A DNA stretch of 40,908 nt from Bryobacterales bacterium (GCA_003135055.1 PLDF01000195.1:31608-72515), one strand, 5' to 3'. Counted from the first letter of the stretch, positions 7,880 through 17,359 are shown. A program made the numbers and translations. The notes: generated by a model not told the origin, from the letters alone.

Positions 7880-9160
7880 CTATTTATGGGCATTCCAGCC
7901 GGCAGCGGACCCGCTGCTTCCGGCGGCGCCACAAGCAGCCAGGGCCAACCGCGCGTCGTCTTTGGGAAAATCGGGCGAAACCGCCGCCAGCGACCGCTCC
8001 AGATACCCGCGCGATGCGCCGCAAGATCCACTGGCCACGGCCGCCAGATGACGCCACGCGGCCGCGTCGGACCTCATCGCGGCTGGAATATCGAAGTTCA
8101 GGGCGGCCGCGAATTCGTCTTCGGCGCGCGGCCAGTCCTTGCGCTGGTAAAGCAGGATTCCCTGGTAAAGATGCGCCTCTCCCGACGATTGGCCGGCGCC
8201 GGCGGCGAAAGCGGTGCGGCTGGCGAGATTGTAATCGGCCAGCGCGGCGTCCGCCTGACCGGCTGCTGCCTTCGCGCGCGCCCGCAGATAGATCGCGCGG
8301 GCCTTGGAGGGGTCGGCCTTCACCGCGGCGTTGAGATTCTCGATAGCCGCCCGAGGGTCGCCGGCCAGCAACTGCGCCTCGCCGAGATCGGCCGAAATAG
8401 CGGCCATATCCGGCCGCGGATTCAATCGTTGAACCAGCGGCATCGCCTGATCGCGCTCCGCTTTCCGCCACACGTCAACCGCCTCGCCGTATCGCGACGC
8501 GGCTACCTTGTAATCGCCCGCGCGAAACGCCTCTTGCCCATCCTCCCACTGTGGCCAGCCTGAGAACCGGGCGCCCGAGAACCAGCGCGCCGCGGCGCTG
8601 GAATCGCCGCGCTGCAACGCGATCCAGCCTAACCACAAATTACCTAGTTGGAGGGCGGCCTGGCAGGAATCGAGCGTCATCACGACGGATTCGCATACCG
8701 GATGATCCACCGCGGCTGCAAGTTGCGCCTCCTGCGCATCGAACGGCGCCGCATTCTGCTCCATGCGGGATACCGCGGCGAACACGCGCAGCCCCGAAGG
8801 AACCTGCGGCGGCGGCGTCTTTTGCCTGGAAGCGGCAACCGCTCGGGCCGGCCAAGCTTCCAAGGCCTGTTCAAACGCAGTGGCCGCGGCCGCAAATTGC
8901 GTGGAATCTTGCTCTATGGCCGCTCCGGCCAGCGTGCAGTACCCTTTGCGAAACAGGATTAGCGCCCGCTCTTCCGGCGCGGCGACCGGCAAAACCGAAG
9001 CCTGCGACTGGATGCAGGCCGCCGTGTCGCGCGGTTGCGGCACAGCCGCCGCTTCCACGCGGTCGAAGTCGGCTTGGGCCTGGAGCGCCAAGGCGAGCTG
9101 ACGTTCGTCGGCTGCCTGGAGAGCCAACACCGCCGCAAGCGTTAGAATGATAACTCGCAT
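7880..9160 (-). CDS. secreted tetratricopeptide-repeat protein
   Basis: A 426-aa TPR protein with an N-terminal signal peptide (MRVIILTLAAVLALQAADER) when started at the ATG at 9160; an upstream ATG at 9178 adds only six residues. Repeats are visible at AISADLGEAQLLAGDPRAAI ENLNAAVKADPSKARAIYLR and AGQADAALADYNLASRTAFA, with a final solenoid unit containing RKDWPRAEDEFAAALNFD. TPR domains bind proteins, and periplasmic members often serve as scaffolds of export or regulatory assemblies. Cysteines at C45-like and C80-like positions could form disulfides. It is single in its region, and its partner is not apparent. Confidence 0.8.
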   Translation of the reverse strand: MRVIILTLAAVLALQAADERQLALALQAQADFDRVEAAAVPQPRDTAACIQSQASVLPVAAPEERALILFRKGYCTLAGAAIEQDSTQFAAAATAFEQALEAWPARAVAASRQKTPPPQVPSGLRVFAAVSRMEQNAAPFDAQEAQLAAAVDHPVCESVVMTLDSCQAALQLGNLWLGWIALQRGDSSAAARWFSGARFSGWPQWEDGQEAFRAGDYKVAASRYGEAVDVWRKAERDQAMPLVQRLNPRPDMAAISADLGEAQLLAGDPRAAIENLNAAVKADPSKARAIYLRARAKAAAGQADAALADYNLASRTAFAAGAGQSSGEAHLYQGILLYQRKDWPRAEDEFAAALNFDIPAAMRSDAAAWRHLAAVASGSCGASRGYLERSLAAVSPDFPKDDARLALAACGAAGSSGSAAGWNAHK

Positions 9161-9629
9161 CAATAAGAAGTCGTGCATAGCCGTTGCCGTTGCGTGATTC
9201 AATACCTTTCGGCAGGGCTCGGAACGCCGATTTATTCTACAAGTCTGGCCCGCTAGCAATTAGACGCATGCCTGCGACGTTACAGTTTCTCGACCGGACA
9301 AGCGCCTGAGCATGAGTGAGCGCAGCGCCCAGTACCTGACGGACTCACACCGCGGCAAGAATACACAACTCGGCCTGTTGCGCCAGTCTGTCAACATTAG
9401 GTTGGCGTTGCTAAGCGGGCGGACTATAGCGATGCTGGCAGGCGAGGGGTCGGCGAGGTGTGGAACGCGTTGTCATGCGGGTTCCCGGCAGGGCGAAATT
9501 GGCGCTTGGCAGAGCTATAAACCGCTTGGCAGAGCTATAAGCAAAGACGGCTCCCAGAGAAAAAACTGCTCCTGGGAGGATCAAAAATCGGCGGCTGGGG
9601 TGTAAACTGCCAGAAAGCTGGAATCCAGA
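9161..9629. other. intergenic region with a short tandem duplication
   Basis: No coding region could be supported here. The stretch contains an 18-base direct repeat, cgcttggcagagctataa, at 9503-9520 and 9523-9540 (period 20). It also holds a short inverted repeat, ctcccag...ctgggag, around 9551-9578, just before the metallo-hydrolase gene, and that hairpin has no T-run on either strand. The region separates divergent genes, so promoters for both should lie here, but I cannot pick a convincing -35/-10 pair. Confidence 0.5.
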
Positions 9630-10595
9630 ATGAACACGCCGGAGAGTACAAGCGACCCGAGATTTCCGAATCACTTTGACGGAAAGCGCTTCTACAATCC
9701 GGATGCTCCGCAGGCTCGCGGGCTTCTTGATCTCCTCCCATGGAAGCTGACCAGCCGGCCGGAACCGTCGCCCGGTTTCATTTCGGACGTCGAGCAATCC
9801 ATACCACCCCGCCGCGTGGAAGGCAACGGGCTCCGAACCACTCTGGTGAACCATTCGACCGTACTCCTTCAGCAACGGGGCTCCAATATTTTGACGGACC
9901 CAATTTGGTCCGAACGAGCGAGTCCGCTGTCCTGGATAGGTCCGCGGCGCCGCAGAAAACAGGGAGTATCTTGGGAGGATCTGCCGTGCATCGACGCCGT
10001 GCTCATCAGCCACAATCATTATGACCACCTGGATCTGCCGACACTCCGCCGGCTGGCGGATCGAGGAGATTCTACATTCATTGTTCCGGCTCGCGGGGCC
10101 CGGCTGCTGCGCTCGGAGAATATAGGGCCCGCTCTCGAGCTGGATTGGGGCGAGTCATTGTCACTCCCGGGCTTCACCATCCACTGCGTCCCCGCTCTGC
10201 ATTTCTCAAGCCGGGGAGTTTACGACCGCAACAAGACACTTTGGTGCGGGTATGTGATCGAATCTCGGGAACGGCTGGTATACTTCGCGGGAGACACTGC
10301 GTTCGGACGTCATTTCGCACAGATTCGGGAAAGGTACGGATCGCCGCGCCTCGCGCTATTGCCGATCGGAGCGTATGAACCGCGCTGGTTCATGTCGCCG
10401 GTGCATATGACTCCCGATGAGGCGGTTAAAGCACATGAGATCCTGGCCGCCGGGACCAGCATCGCGATTCACCATGGCACATTCCAACTCGGGGATGAGG
10501 GCCTCGACACGCCGAAGAAGCGACTCGGCGAGTGCGGCCCGGGCGATTCGTTTCTGGTGCTGGACAATGGCCAATCCGTGACGCTTGCTGTATGA
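9630..10595 (+). CDS. metallo-beta-lactamase-fold hydrolase, NAPE-PLD/UlaG-like
   Basis: A 321-aa cytoplasmic MBL-fold hydrolase. The zinc-binding motif SHNHYDHLD gives H128-x-H130-x-D132-H133. Further ligands are likely the His in VPALHFSSRG, the Asp in YFAGDTAFG and the His pair in IAIHHGTF. The pattern (LVNHSTVLLQQRGSNILTDP, then WCGYVIES) is that of the N-acylphosphatidylethanolamine phospholipase D-like / UlaG group. Members act on phosphodiesters or lactones, so the substrate is not predictable, and lipid turnover is a guess. The ATG at 9630 fits the family. The next gene starts 13 bases after its stop, so the two are probably cotranscribed. Confidence 0.88.
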   Translation: MNTPESTSDPRFPNHFDGKRFYNPDAPQARGLLDLLPWKLTSRPEPSPGFISDVEQSIPPRRVEGNGLRTTLVNHSTVLLQQRGSNILTDPIWSERASPLSWIGPRRRRKQGVSWEDLPCIDAVLISHNHYDHLDLPTLRRLADRGDSTFIVPARGARLLRSENIGPALELDWGESLSLPGFTIHCVPALHFSSRGVYDRNKTLWCGYVIESRERLVYFAGDTAFGRHFAQIRERYGSPRLALLPIGAYEPRWFMSPVHMTPDEAVKAHEILAAGTSIAIHHGTFQLGDEGLDTPKKRLGECGPGDSFLVLDNGQSVTLAV

Positions 10596-10608
10596 CGTTC
10601 GCCCGGCT

Positions 10609-11358
10609 ATGGACAAGCACACACTCGCGCTGATCAGCATCGTCGGCAACTCGCTCGACGTGCTCGGAGCCTTGTATCTCGCCTACGATCTGCTGGGCGG
10701 CGAACACGGACCGCTGCGGACTCTGACGCGCGCGGTCACTTACGGGGTGATGTTCGGAGCCGGTTACGGCTTGGCCCTGGGGCCCGTATTCGGCCTGGCG
10801 AGCGGTGTGGCGCATGGCATCACCCTCGCCTGGGAGTTTTCCCGCGCTTCGAGGGGTGGACCGGAGCCGGGATTCCGGATGGACGGGGCCATGAGCGCCA
10901 TTCGCGGGTGCGGTTTTGCTTTGGGTGCTTCCTATTTATTCGGCGCCCCATTCGGCGTCACATTTGGCGTATTGAGCACTGCAGGGCAGGTGATCGCTTA
11001 TCGGATTGGGATCAGGCCGACTGTCGACTACAGACCCGCTACCCGTCCGCGTTTGACCCGGTTCCAATTGCTAGCGGCGGCGAATCGCACGGTCGGCTAC
11101 GCGGTTACCGGGTACGTCAGCAGCCTGGTGGCGCAGCAACCGGAACACGCGATCGCAGTCGGGCTGAAGACCGGACTCGCCCTTGGCTTGGTCACGGCGA
11201 TCGCCGGCTCCTTCACTCCCTTCATCGAATGGACTGCCGATCATGTGCCCGAGAAACGTATGGGTGTCTTCGGAATTGGCTTGATCCTTATCGGCTTCGC
11301 GCTGCAATCCGTTCAGTATTGGGTGGCGCTGCTCGACGTGAGTATTGGTTATAAATGA
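10609..11358 (+). CDS. multi-pass membrane protein of unknown function
   Basis: A 249-aa protein with a transmembrane segment at the N-terminus (LALISIVGNSLDVLGALYLA) and one at the C-terminus (IGLILIGFALQSVQYWVALL). Between them lie several Gly/Ala-rich hydrophobic stretches (YGVMFGAGYGLALGPVFGLA, CGFALGASYLFGAPFGVTFG), which could be glycine-zipper membrane helices. No family is recognised. The ATG at 10609 (MDKHTLAL) is preferred over an upstream start that would overlap the preceding gene. Tight spacing to the metallo-hydrolase suggests one transcript. It ends about 85 bases before the convergent TonB receptor gene. Confidence 0.7.
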   Translation: MDKHTLALISIVGNSLDVLGALYLAYDLLGGEHGPLRTLTRAVTYGVMFGAGYGLALGPVFGLASGVAHGITLAWEFSRASRGGPEPGFRMDGAMSAIRGCGFALGASYLFGAPFGVTFGVLSTAGQVIAYRIGIRPTVDYRPATRPRLTRFQLLAAANRTVGYAVTGYVSSLVAQQPEHAIAVGLKTGLALGLVTAIAGSFTPFIEWTADHVPEKRMGVFGIGLILIGFALQSVQYWVALLDVSIGYK

Positions 11359-11443
11359 AGATCGGCATCGTCAGGCCGTACGAAAGCAGGCACGTACGGC
11401 GAGGCGCTGCGGCGAAATCGCTGGGCGGCGAGCGCGGCCCGGG

Positions 11444-13993
11444 TTACCGTTTCGGCGCCCAACCGACTGTCAACGTGACCATGACGCTGCGCCCGGGCAG
11501 CAAATTCAACTGGTCGGCCGGATTCGGCGCGTAGGCCACGGTTGACGTCGCGGCGGTAAACGGAGTGATTCCGACAATGTTATGGCTGTCGAAGAGATTG
11601 TTGGCGGCGAAGCCGAGCTTACTCCCCCGCATCCAGGAAGCATTCTTGAAGGTGTAATTGAAGAACACGTTGGTAAGACTAAAAGGATTGATTGTAATGG
11701 CCTGGTCGACGGGATATGGGATCTTGATCCCCTCGATCAAATAGGTTAACGTGCCGTTGTCGTTGTAGAGCGTGCCGACGCGCTTCTCCACCAGACCGAC
11801 GTCCCAATTGCCGTGTTGCCAGAGCAGGCTCAGCGCTTCGACGTTTTTCGGCGTGTCCGCTACCCACTCGCCTCCGTTCGGATAGTTCGGGGCCGCTTGG
11901 TATTTCGCCGAGCCCAGTGATCCGTTGAGGTAGAGACTGAATCCATAACCGATTGCGATACTGCTCTCCGCTTCAATGCCTTTCGTATTGGAGGGGCCGG
12001 TGGCGACAAATACAGGCTCATTCGTCGTAGGATCGGTATACGAATCGTAGCCGTTCTGGAAATGCACGTAGTAGGCGTCGGCATCCAGGGTCCAGCGGTT
12101 AAATTTCAACACCGAGCCCGTCTGATACGTCTTGGCCAGGGTGGGTTTCGGCGGGGTCAACACAACCGCATTCACCACATCGAATACGCTGCTCGGCGGA
12201 ATAACGCTGCCCTCGGCGAACTGCCCGTACACCGACCAGTTACTCCGCAAACGGTAGCGTGCAGTGAGGTTCGGCAGCCAGTTGTTGTAGATAATGCCGT
12301 GTGTCGTGAAGGCCGCTCCGCCCACGCAGATGGGGATGGCTGTGACAGGCTGGGGCGTCAACACGCCACCCAGACAGCCTACCGTTTTGCCGTTGTCCTG
12401 GTACTGATTCAAGTGCATCGCGTATTCGGCGTCTTTGACACCCGCCGTGATCACGAGTTTCGGAGCCGCGTGCCATTCAAATTCGGCAAAGGGCTGGAAA
12501 GTCTGCGTAAAGAAATGTTCGTGGAAGTTCGGGAAAGGCGTGTCCACCCGGGTGATAATATTTTCCGGAACCTGATAGCGGTCGGTGTAGGCCCAGTCGT
12601 ACCAAAGGCCCGTGCGGAACGTGCCCCATTTGGTTTCCTTGCTCAGGGTCGCCGTGTCGCCGGCATGGCGATATCCGTTGAGCTTGTCCACGCCGCTGGG
12701 CTTCGCCGCCGTAAGGCTGACAGTGGCGCCGTTTTGGTAGTTCTGCTTGTTCCAATAGCGGGTGGTATATGCCTTGTCGTCGAACCGCCATCCGTCTCCC
12801 AGATCGCTATTGAAGTCGACATACTCAAAATCCGTTTGTACATGGTAGTAGTTATAGCCATAGTAATAGGGGTTCGGTGCGGTGGGTGTTCCGGGGTTGC
12901 TTTGCAGCAGGAAGTTATCTCCGTACTGCGCCACCTGCGCCGAGGTCGGATTGGTGGTGTTGGGCGTGTTGGTCCAGATGTCGACCTCGCTGCCGTATGC
13001 AGTGATGCTCGTCTTGTCGGAAAGCCTGTATTGGTATTTACCTTGACCCGCGTCGCGCTTCTGGTAGTTGAAGGTCTGGTATCCGTCCGACTCCATTTGG
13101 TGAACGTTGAGCAGGAGGCTGTTCTTGTTGCCGGCGCCAAACTGCCCGGAATCGAAGTCCAGACTGAGCAGGCGAGTATCCCAGGAGCCATAAGAGATGG
13201 TCGCGCGGACGTCCATGTCCGGCTGCAGTTCCTTAGACTGCAGATTGATCGAACCACCGAAGTTGGTGGGGCCGAATTCCGACACCGTGCCGGGGCTGCG
13301 ATCGAAATCCGTTCCACCCAGCCACATGGCCGGAAAATTGGCCCACGAATGGTGCGTGGGGCTATTGGTGTCTTCGAACGGAATGCCGTCAAAGGTCATG
13401 GTATATTCGCCATCCGAAAACCCGCGGAAGTAAGTCTTGCCCTGGCCGAGGCCGATACCATTGGGATTGAGGCTGAACGTGCCGGGCGCCAGATTCACCA
13501 CTTCCGCGAAGTCCGACGTTGGGGCCATGAAGTTTTTGATGAACGCCCCGCTGATCTCGGTTTTGGCGGAAGTCGCGTCGAGCGTGTTGCCGGAGGGGGC
13601 TTCCTGCACTGCAACCGAAACAGTCTCCGTGACGGTGACGGACTGCGACAAAGATTCGACGGACAATGTGATCGAGATGTCTTCCGCTTTACCCGCCGAA
13701 AGCTGGATGCCCGCATGAGTGTTCTTGGCAAAGCCAAGGGCTGTCGCTTCGATGGCATAAACCCCTACGGGAAGCCCGGAGGCTGAGAACCGCCCGTCGG
13801 AGTCGGTTGTTATCGTGCGAGGCGCCGCGCCGGCGTCGTTCTTGACCACCACGGTAGCCGACTGAATGGGCTTGCCCACTTGATCGAGCACCTTTCCAGC
13901 TAGGGTTGCGGCGTCGCCGCCCGGCTGTGCGTGAAGTAGCCCGCCGGCGCACAGCGCGAGCAAACAGAGAGAACGGTTGCGCAGATTCTGCAT
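11444..13993 (-). CDS. TonB-dependent outer-membrane receptor with N-terminal carboxypeptidase-regulatory-like domain
   Basis: An 849-aa receptor for uptake of a ligand (siderophore, glycan or similar) across the outer membrane. From the ATG at 13993, MQNLRNRSLCLLALCAGGLL HAQ is a signal peptide. Residues ~30-115 form a CarboxypepD_reg-like beta-sandwich (AATLAGKVLDQVGKPIQSAT). The plug follows, with TYFRGFSDGEYTMTFDGIPF, and a beta-barrel of about 600 aa ends in an aromatic/basic C-terminus. The frame is intact. An SD-like gggagc precedes the start. No TonB, transporter or sigma gene is linked except the broken sigma and a second broken receptor upstream. Ligand unknown. Confidence 0.92.
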   Translation of the reverse strand: MQNLRNRSLCLLALCAGGLLHAQPGGDAATLAGKVLDQVGKPIQSATVVVKNDAGAAPRTITTDSDGRFSASGLPVGVYAIEATALGFAKNTHAGIQLSAGKAEDISITLSVESLSQSVTVTETVSVAVQEAPSGNTLDATSAKTEISGAFIKNFMAPTSDFAEVVNLAPGTFSLNPNGIGLGQGKTYFRGFSDGEYTMTFDGIPFEDTNSPTHHSWANFPAMWLGGTDFDRSPGTVSEFGPTNFGGSINLQSKELQPDMDVRATISYGSWDTRLLSLDFDSGQFGAGNKNSLLLNVHQMESDGYQTFNYQKRDAGQGKYQYRLSDKTSITAYGSEVDIWTNTPNTTNPTSAQVAQYGDNFLLQSNPGTPTAPNPYYYGYNYYHVQTDFEYVDFNSDLGDGWRFDDKAYTTRYWNKQNYQNGATVSLTAAKPSGVDKLNGYRHAGDTATLSKETKWGTFRTGLWYDWAYTDRYQVPENIITRVDTPFPNFHEHFFTQTFQPFAEFEWHAAPKLVITAGVKDAEYAMHLNQYQDNGKTVGCLGGVLTPQPVTAIPICVGGAAFTTHGIIYNNWLPNLTARYRLRSNWSVYGQFAEGSVIPPSSVFDVVNAVVLTPPKPTLAKTYQTGSVLKFNRWTLDADAYYVHFQNGYDSYTDPTTNEPVFVATGPSNTKGIEAESSIAIGYGFSLYLNGSLGSAKYQAAPNYPNGGEWVADTPKNVEALSLLWQHGNWDVGLVEKRVGTLYNDNGTLTYLIEGIKIPYPVDQAITINPFSLTNVFFNYTFKNASWMRGSKLGFAANNLFDSHNIVGITPFTAATSTVAYAPNPADQLNLLPGRSVMVTLTVGWAPKR

Positions 13994-14362
13994 CGCTAGA
14001 TAGCTCCCAGAATGAAAATTCAGCAATCAGGTTAGCGGCTTAACGTCACAATCGAATGACGAAGCTATTACACTGTCGTTCCAATCCGCTCATATCTTGT
14101 GGAAGCGCGCCGGAATCAGGGCGCCTTGCGCCGGATTGGTCATGGCTGACGCCGTAGCGTAGGGCCGACAACGTGGGTTGGCGAGACTCGGTGGCGCCGC
14201 CGTCGTCGTTGCGCACAGCGTCGGCTAAAACACGTGTCTACCATCGGTAGGCGGCCATCGGTGGACGCGCAACGCTGGCTGAAGAGCTACTGGACACAGT
14301 ATGCCCGGTTCAGGCAGGGCCTCGAAGCGGAGGACAATATCATATCATCTTTGCCGGTTATG
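13994..14362. other. intergenic region between two receptor genes
   Basis: No gene can be supported in these 370 bases. The part next to 13994 must contain the leader of the intact receptor gene (minus strand), and the rest is downstream of the decayed receptor. There is a short direct repeat ccatcggt near 14251-14272. The open stretch around 14234-14360 on the plus strand looks non-coding or too degraded to name. Confidence 0.4.
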
Positions 14363-15764
14363 TTAAAACCTGACCCGCAGTTCCACCCAGGCGCGCCTTG
14401 GAGCGCCCGGCGTGAAGAACGTCACGCTCTGCAACGGGTAATTTCCGGCTTGAGGTCCGGTTGTGTACTCCGGCAAAGGCCGCGCGATGAATGTACCTTG
14501 GGCGGTTAGTCCTGTATTCGCAAGTTGCGCCGCAGTGTAATAGCGCAGGTTGAACAGATTATCCACCTGGACGGCCAGTTGGAAATGTTTGGTGAAGTCG
14601 TCATGAGCCAGAAAATTGGTGACCCCATAGCCCGGTGAGACTCCGGGCCCCAGATAGTAGATGCCATCGGCCTTGTAAGCGTTGTTTTCGTTCCCGCGCG
14701 CGTAAGAACTCGACATGGCCACCTCGCTGAGATCGAACGTGAGCTTCCCGGTAGCCCGGTAGTTCGCGAAAGCCTTCCCGCTCTGCTTCGGAATCAGCGG
14801 AATCCGATTGCCGGGGTGGATGTAGATGTTGCCGTCGAGTCCCGGATATCCCGGCAACGCGCTGTCGCTGGTGTTGTTCGCCGAGCCGTCAACGACCGCG
14901 GGACTTTGATAGGTGGCCACAAGAAATGTGTAATCGAAGCCCCAAGTGACGCGCCCGATGCGCCCTTCCAGGTCGGCGTCAAACCCCTCCCGGCGCGTCT
15001 TGGCAAAGTTCTGGAAGTAGCCGGTGCCTAACTGCACGGAAGAGACGAAAAGGATATCGTTGCGATTTTCTCCCCGGAACGCACCCGCGTTCCAGCTCAG
15101 ATTGTGTACGAATGAGACCTCCGGTTTGCCGCGCAAGCCCGCCTCCCACGTTCCCGAGACCGCCTGCTGCAACGGCGGATCGCTGGCCCTCGGGCGATCC
15201 GAGCAGCGGAGAAGCCGTGTAACCGCGGAAATTCACATCGGGCTGGCACGGGTTCGCCTGCATTTCGTTTAGATAGACGCCATTCAGACGGCGGTTCATG
15301 AAATCCGCAAGATCGAGCGCGCCGCTGTTCTCGACGTCGGCCGCCGTGGCCGTCTGGACGGGGCCTGGAATCTGGTCTGTGGTGAGATCCGTTCCAGCAA
15401 GCGGCGTGGTCGCTATCACGTGGACTTTGCTTTCGGTGCTCGCCAACGCCATCGGAACGGCCCGCGAAACGGGAGTTGAGGATTGCACATCGATCGAGAC
15501 AACCAAAGTGGCGAATCCGGTTTTCGAGATCTCCAGCCGGTAACGGCCATATACATCCCCTGCGTGTCGGTTTGAAAGGTGCGCGCCGCTCCGCCGGCCG
15601 GATTCCGCAGTCTTCCCGATGCTGCTACCGCGGCCCCGAGGGGTCCTTGACCACAAGGCGGATCTCACCGGTTGGCTGCTGCGCCTGAAGCGCCACAGTG
15701 GCCCCACGAGCGCCAGGGAGAAAATGACCGGCCCTTTTTTGAAGCGGGTTCCAAATGACTCCAT
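14363..15764 (-). pseudogene. decayed TonB-dependent receptor with large internal deletion
   Basis: The 5' part starts at the ATG at 15764 (MESFGTRFKKGPVIFSLALV). It carries a regulatory-like domain split over three frames: ALQAQQPTGEIRLVVKDPSG, then LRNPAGGAARTFQTDTQGMY, then YRLEISKTGFATLVVSIDVQ. Then comes the plug start (NGVYLNEMQANPCQPDVNFR GYTASPLLGSPEG). At about 15195 the sequence jumps to DPPLQQAVSGTWEAGLRGKP and continues in frame to the C-terminal strand WVELRVRF. The remaining plug and first half of the barrel are missing, several hundred residues by comparison with normal receptors. With at least three frameshifts plus the deletion, this is a true pseudogene. It is divergent from a broken ECF sigma gene, which may have been its partner. 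Confidence 0.88.
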
Positions 15765-15956
15765 ATCTGTCAAATTCCTTGAGCGGCCTCCGTGTTCAGG
15801 GTTTTTTCGAATTGAGGCCGAGTCGGCAAAAAAAAGCGTGAACAAAATCACCGGGCGCGGAATATTCAGTATGAGTGGCTGCTCATCGGTCCCAGAGGCT
15901 TTGAGAGGCAATGCATTTTTGCGGGATTCGGGAGCCGCCAGAGTCGAAAACATCCC

Positions 15957-16532
15957 ATGCCGTTTCGCCTAACAGGTCCGGCCATCTTGCCGGTTTGGCG
16001 CACTCCTTCCGCCGTCGTTCCTAGCGACAGCCCGGATCGGCTGGAGCAGGATGTGGTCGCTCTTTTCGACCGGTTCAGAGACCCTTTGCTACGCTATCTA
16101 TCGAGTTTCGGTCTTGCGCCCGCGGACGGCGAGGAGGTTATCCAGGAGGTTTTTTTCACTGTTTCAGCACCTGCATCGCGGCAAATCGCGCGAGAACCTT
16201 TGCGGTTGGTTGTTCCGGGTCGCGCACAATCTGGCTTCCCGGCGGCGCTACCGGACTCGGCGAGAATTAGAGTCGCGGGCGGAGGCGGACGCCGGAGACC
16301 TGGCTATAGATCCAGGCCCGAGTCCGGAAGCTCAGGCGGTCAACAGTCAAACTCAGCAACGTTTGCTGGCGGTCGTCGAGGCATTGCCGGAACAGTGCCG
16401 CCGGTGTCTTTTTCTGCGGGCGAAGGCTTGCGCTATCGCGAGATCGCCGGGATTCTCGATATGTCTCTCGGCGCGGTATCCCTTTCTTTGGCCCGATCTC
16501 TGGCGCGCATCGCGCGCGCCGCCGAGCGGTGA
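15957..16532 (+). pseudogene. ECF-type RNA polymerase sigma factor, double frameshift
   Basis: Region 2 begins in one frame (DRLEQDVVALFDRFRDPLLR, then EEVIQEVFF). Near the T7 run at about 16150 the coding frame moves to LFQHLHRGKSRENLCGWLFR VAHN..., with the linker to LLAVVEALPEQCRRCLFLRA. Near 16427 it returns to the first frame (EGLRYREIAGILDMSLGAVS), completing region 4.2. The two shifts cancel. Either the gene is inactive, or one or both indels are sequence errors, or an unusual recoding takes place. The stop codon overlaps a GTG (gtga) at the head of the anti-sigma gene, as in coupled sigma/anti-sigma pairs. It lies divergent from the decayed receptor. Confidence 0.8.
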
Positions 16533-16537
16533 GACTT

Positions 16538-17359
16538 ATGAATTACACGGATTCCCATCTTTCCGATCAACAGTTGCTACTGGACGTTGAGGGAGAGATC
16601 TCGACGCACGACGAGAAACCGGTTCGATCTCATCTGGACGCGTGCTGGAAATGCCGCGCGCGCCGGCAGGAGATCGAGAATGCGATCGCCGATTTTATTC
16701 GAATCCACCAGCGGGAATTCGATGTGAAATTGCCGCCGGCCGCTGGGCGGCGTGCGCTGCTCAAGGCTCAGCTCGCCCAACTCTCTGCGACCCAGCCCCG
16801 CTCCGGCCGGTTCGTCCTAACGCGCCGATCGGACTGGGCGCTTGCGGCAGCCGCATTGGGGCTCGCGGCGCTCGGTTTCCTTCTGGCCCGTTCAGTTGCC
16901 GGCGTCCCAAGCAGGCCGCGCCCGCAGGCCGTGGTTGTTTCGATTCCCAATTCCAGGCTCACCCCCGGCGCAGCCGTACTCGCAAGCCGGCAAGCGGTTT
17001 GCGCGCAGGCGAATACCAATAACAAAGCGGTTCCAGTGGCGCTGCAAAGGAAGGTATTCGAGGAATATGGGATCGCGGGCGCCGAACCGCAAGCTTATGA
17101 AGTGGATTACCTGGTCACGCCGGCGTTGGGAGGGGCGGACGATATTCGCAACCTCTGGCCTCACTCTTATTCGGCAACCATTTGGAACGCGCGGGTGAAG
17201 GACGACCTGGAGAACCGTCTCCGCGATATGGTATGCGATGGGCGCCTGGATTTGGCGGAGGCGCAGCAGGAAATCGCGGGAAACTGGATTGCCGCGTACA
17301 AGAAGTACTTTCACACGGCGCAGCCCCTGGAGGAACATTGGAAGCGGCGTGCGCCGTAG
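16538..17359 (+). CDS. membrane anti-sigma factor with zinc-finger-like head and HNH-like periplasmic domain
   Basis: A 273-aa, apparently single-pass protein. Numbered from the ATG at 16538, the cytoplasmic head has H32-x3-C36-x2-C39, the ZAS/zf-HC2 pattern that holds an ECF sigma factor. A GTG at 16529 overlapping the sigma stop (gtga) is an alternative start adding three residues. The membrane helix spans about residues 100-122. The C-terminal ~100 residues (VDYLVTPALGGADDIRNLWP, then WNARVKDDLENRL and NWIAAYKKYF) resemble secreted HNH-endonuclease-like domains. The usual first His after Asp is Tyr here (D190-Y191), suggesting a binding rather than a cutting role. The reading frame is intact although its sigma gene is not. 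Confidence 0.8.
   Translation: MNYTDSHLSDQQLLLDVEGEISTHDEKPVRSHLDACWKCRARRQEIENAIADFIRIHQREFDVKLPPAAGRRALLKAQLAQLSATQPRSGRFVLTRRSDWALAAAALGLAALGFLLARSVAGVPSRPRPQAVVVSIPNSRLTPGAAVLASRQAVCAQANTNNKAVPVALQRKVFEEYGIAGAEPQAYEVDYLVTPALGGADDIRNLWPHSYSATIWNARVKDDLENRLRDMVCDGRLDLAEAQQEIAGNWIAAYKKYFHTAQPLEEHWKRRAP

Noticed and set aside
9551..9578. Hairpin ctcccag...ctgggag as a terminator
   Set aside because: No T-run follows on either strand and it lies just upstream of a start codon.
9312..9605. Possible 97-aa gene in the intergenic region before the metallo-hydrolase gene
   Set aside because: It spans the tandem duplication and a hairpin, and its translation has no protein-like pattern.
11860..13786. 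Long open frames on the plus strand opposite the TonB receptor gene
   Set aside because: They are antisense shadows of the GC-rich receptor gene; the minus-strand protein has clear receptor domains.
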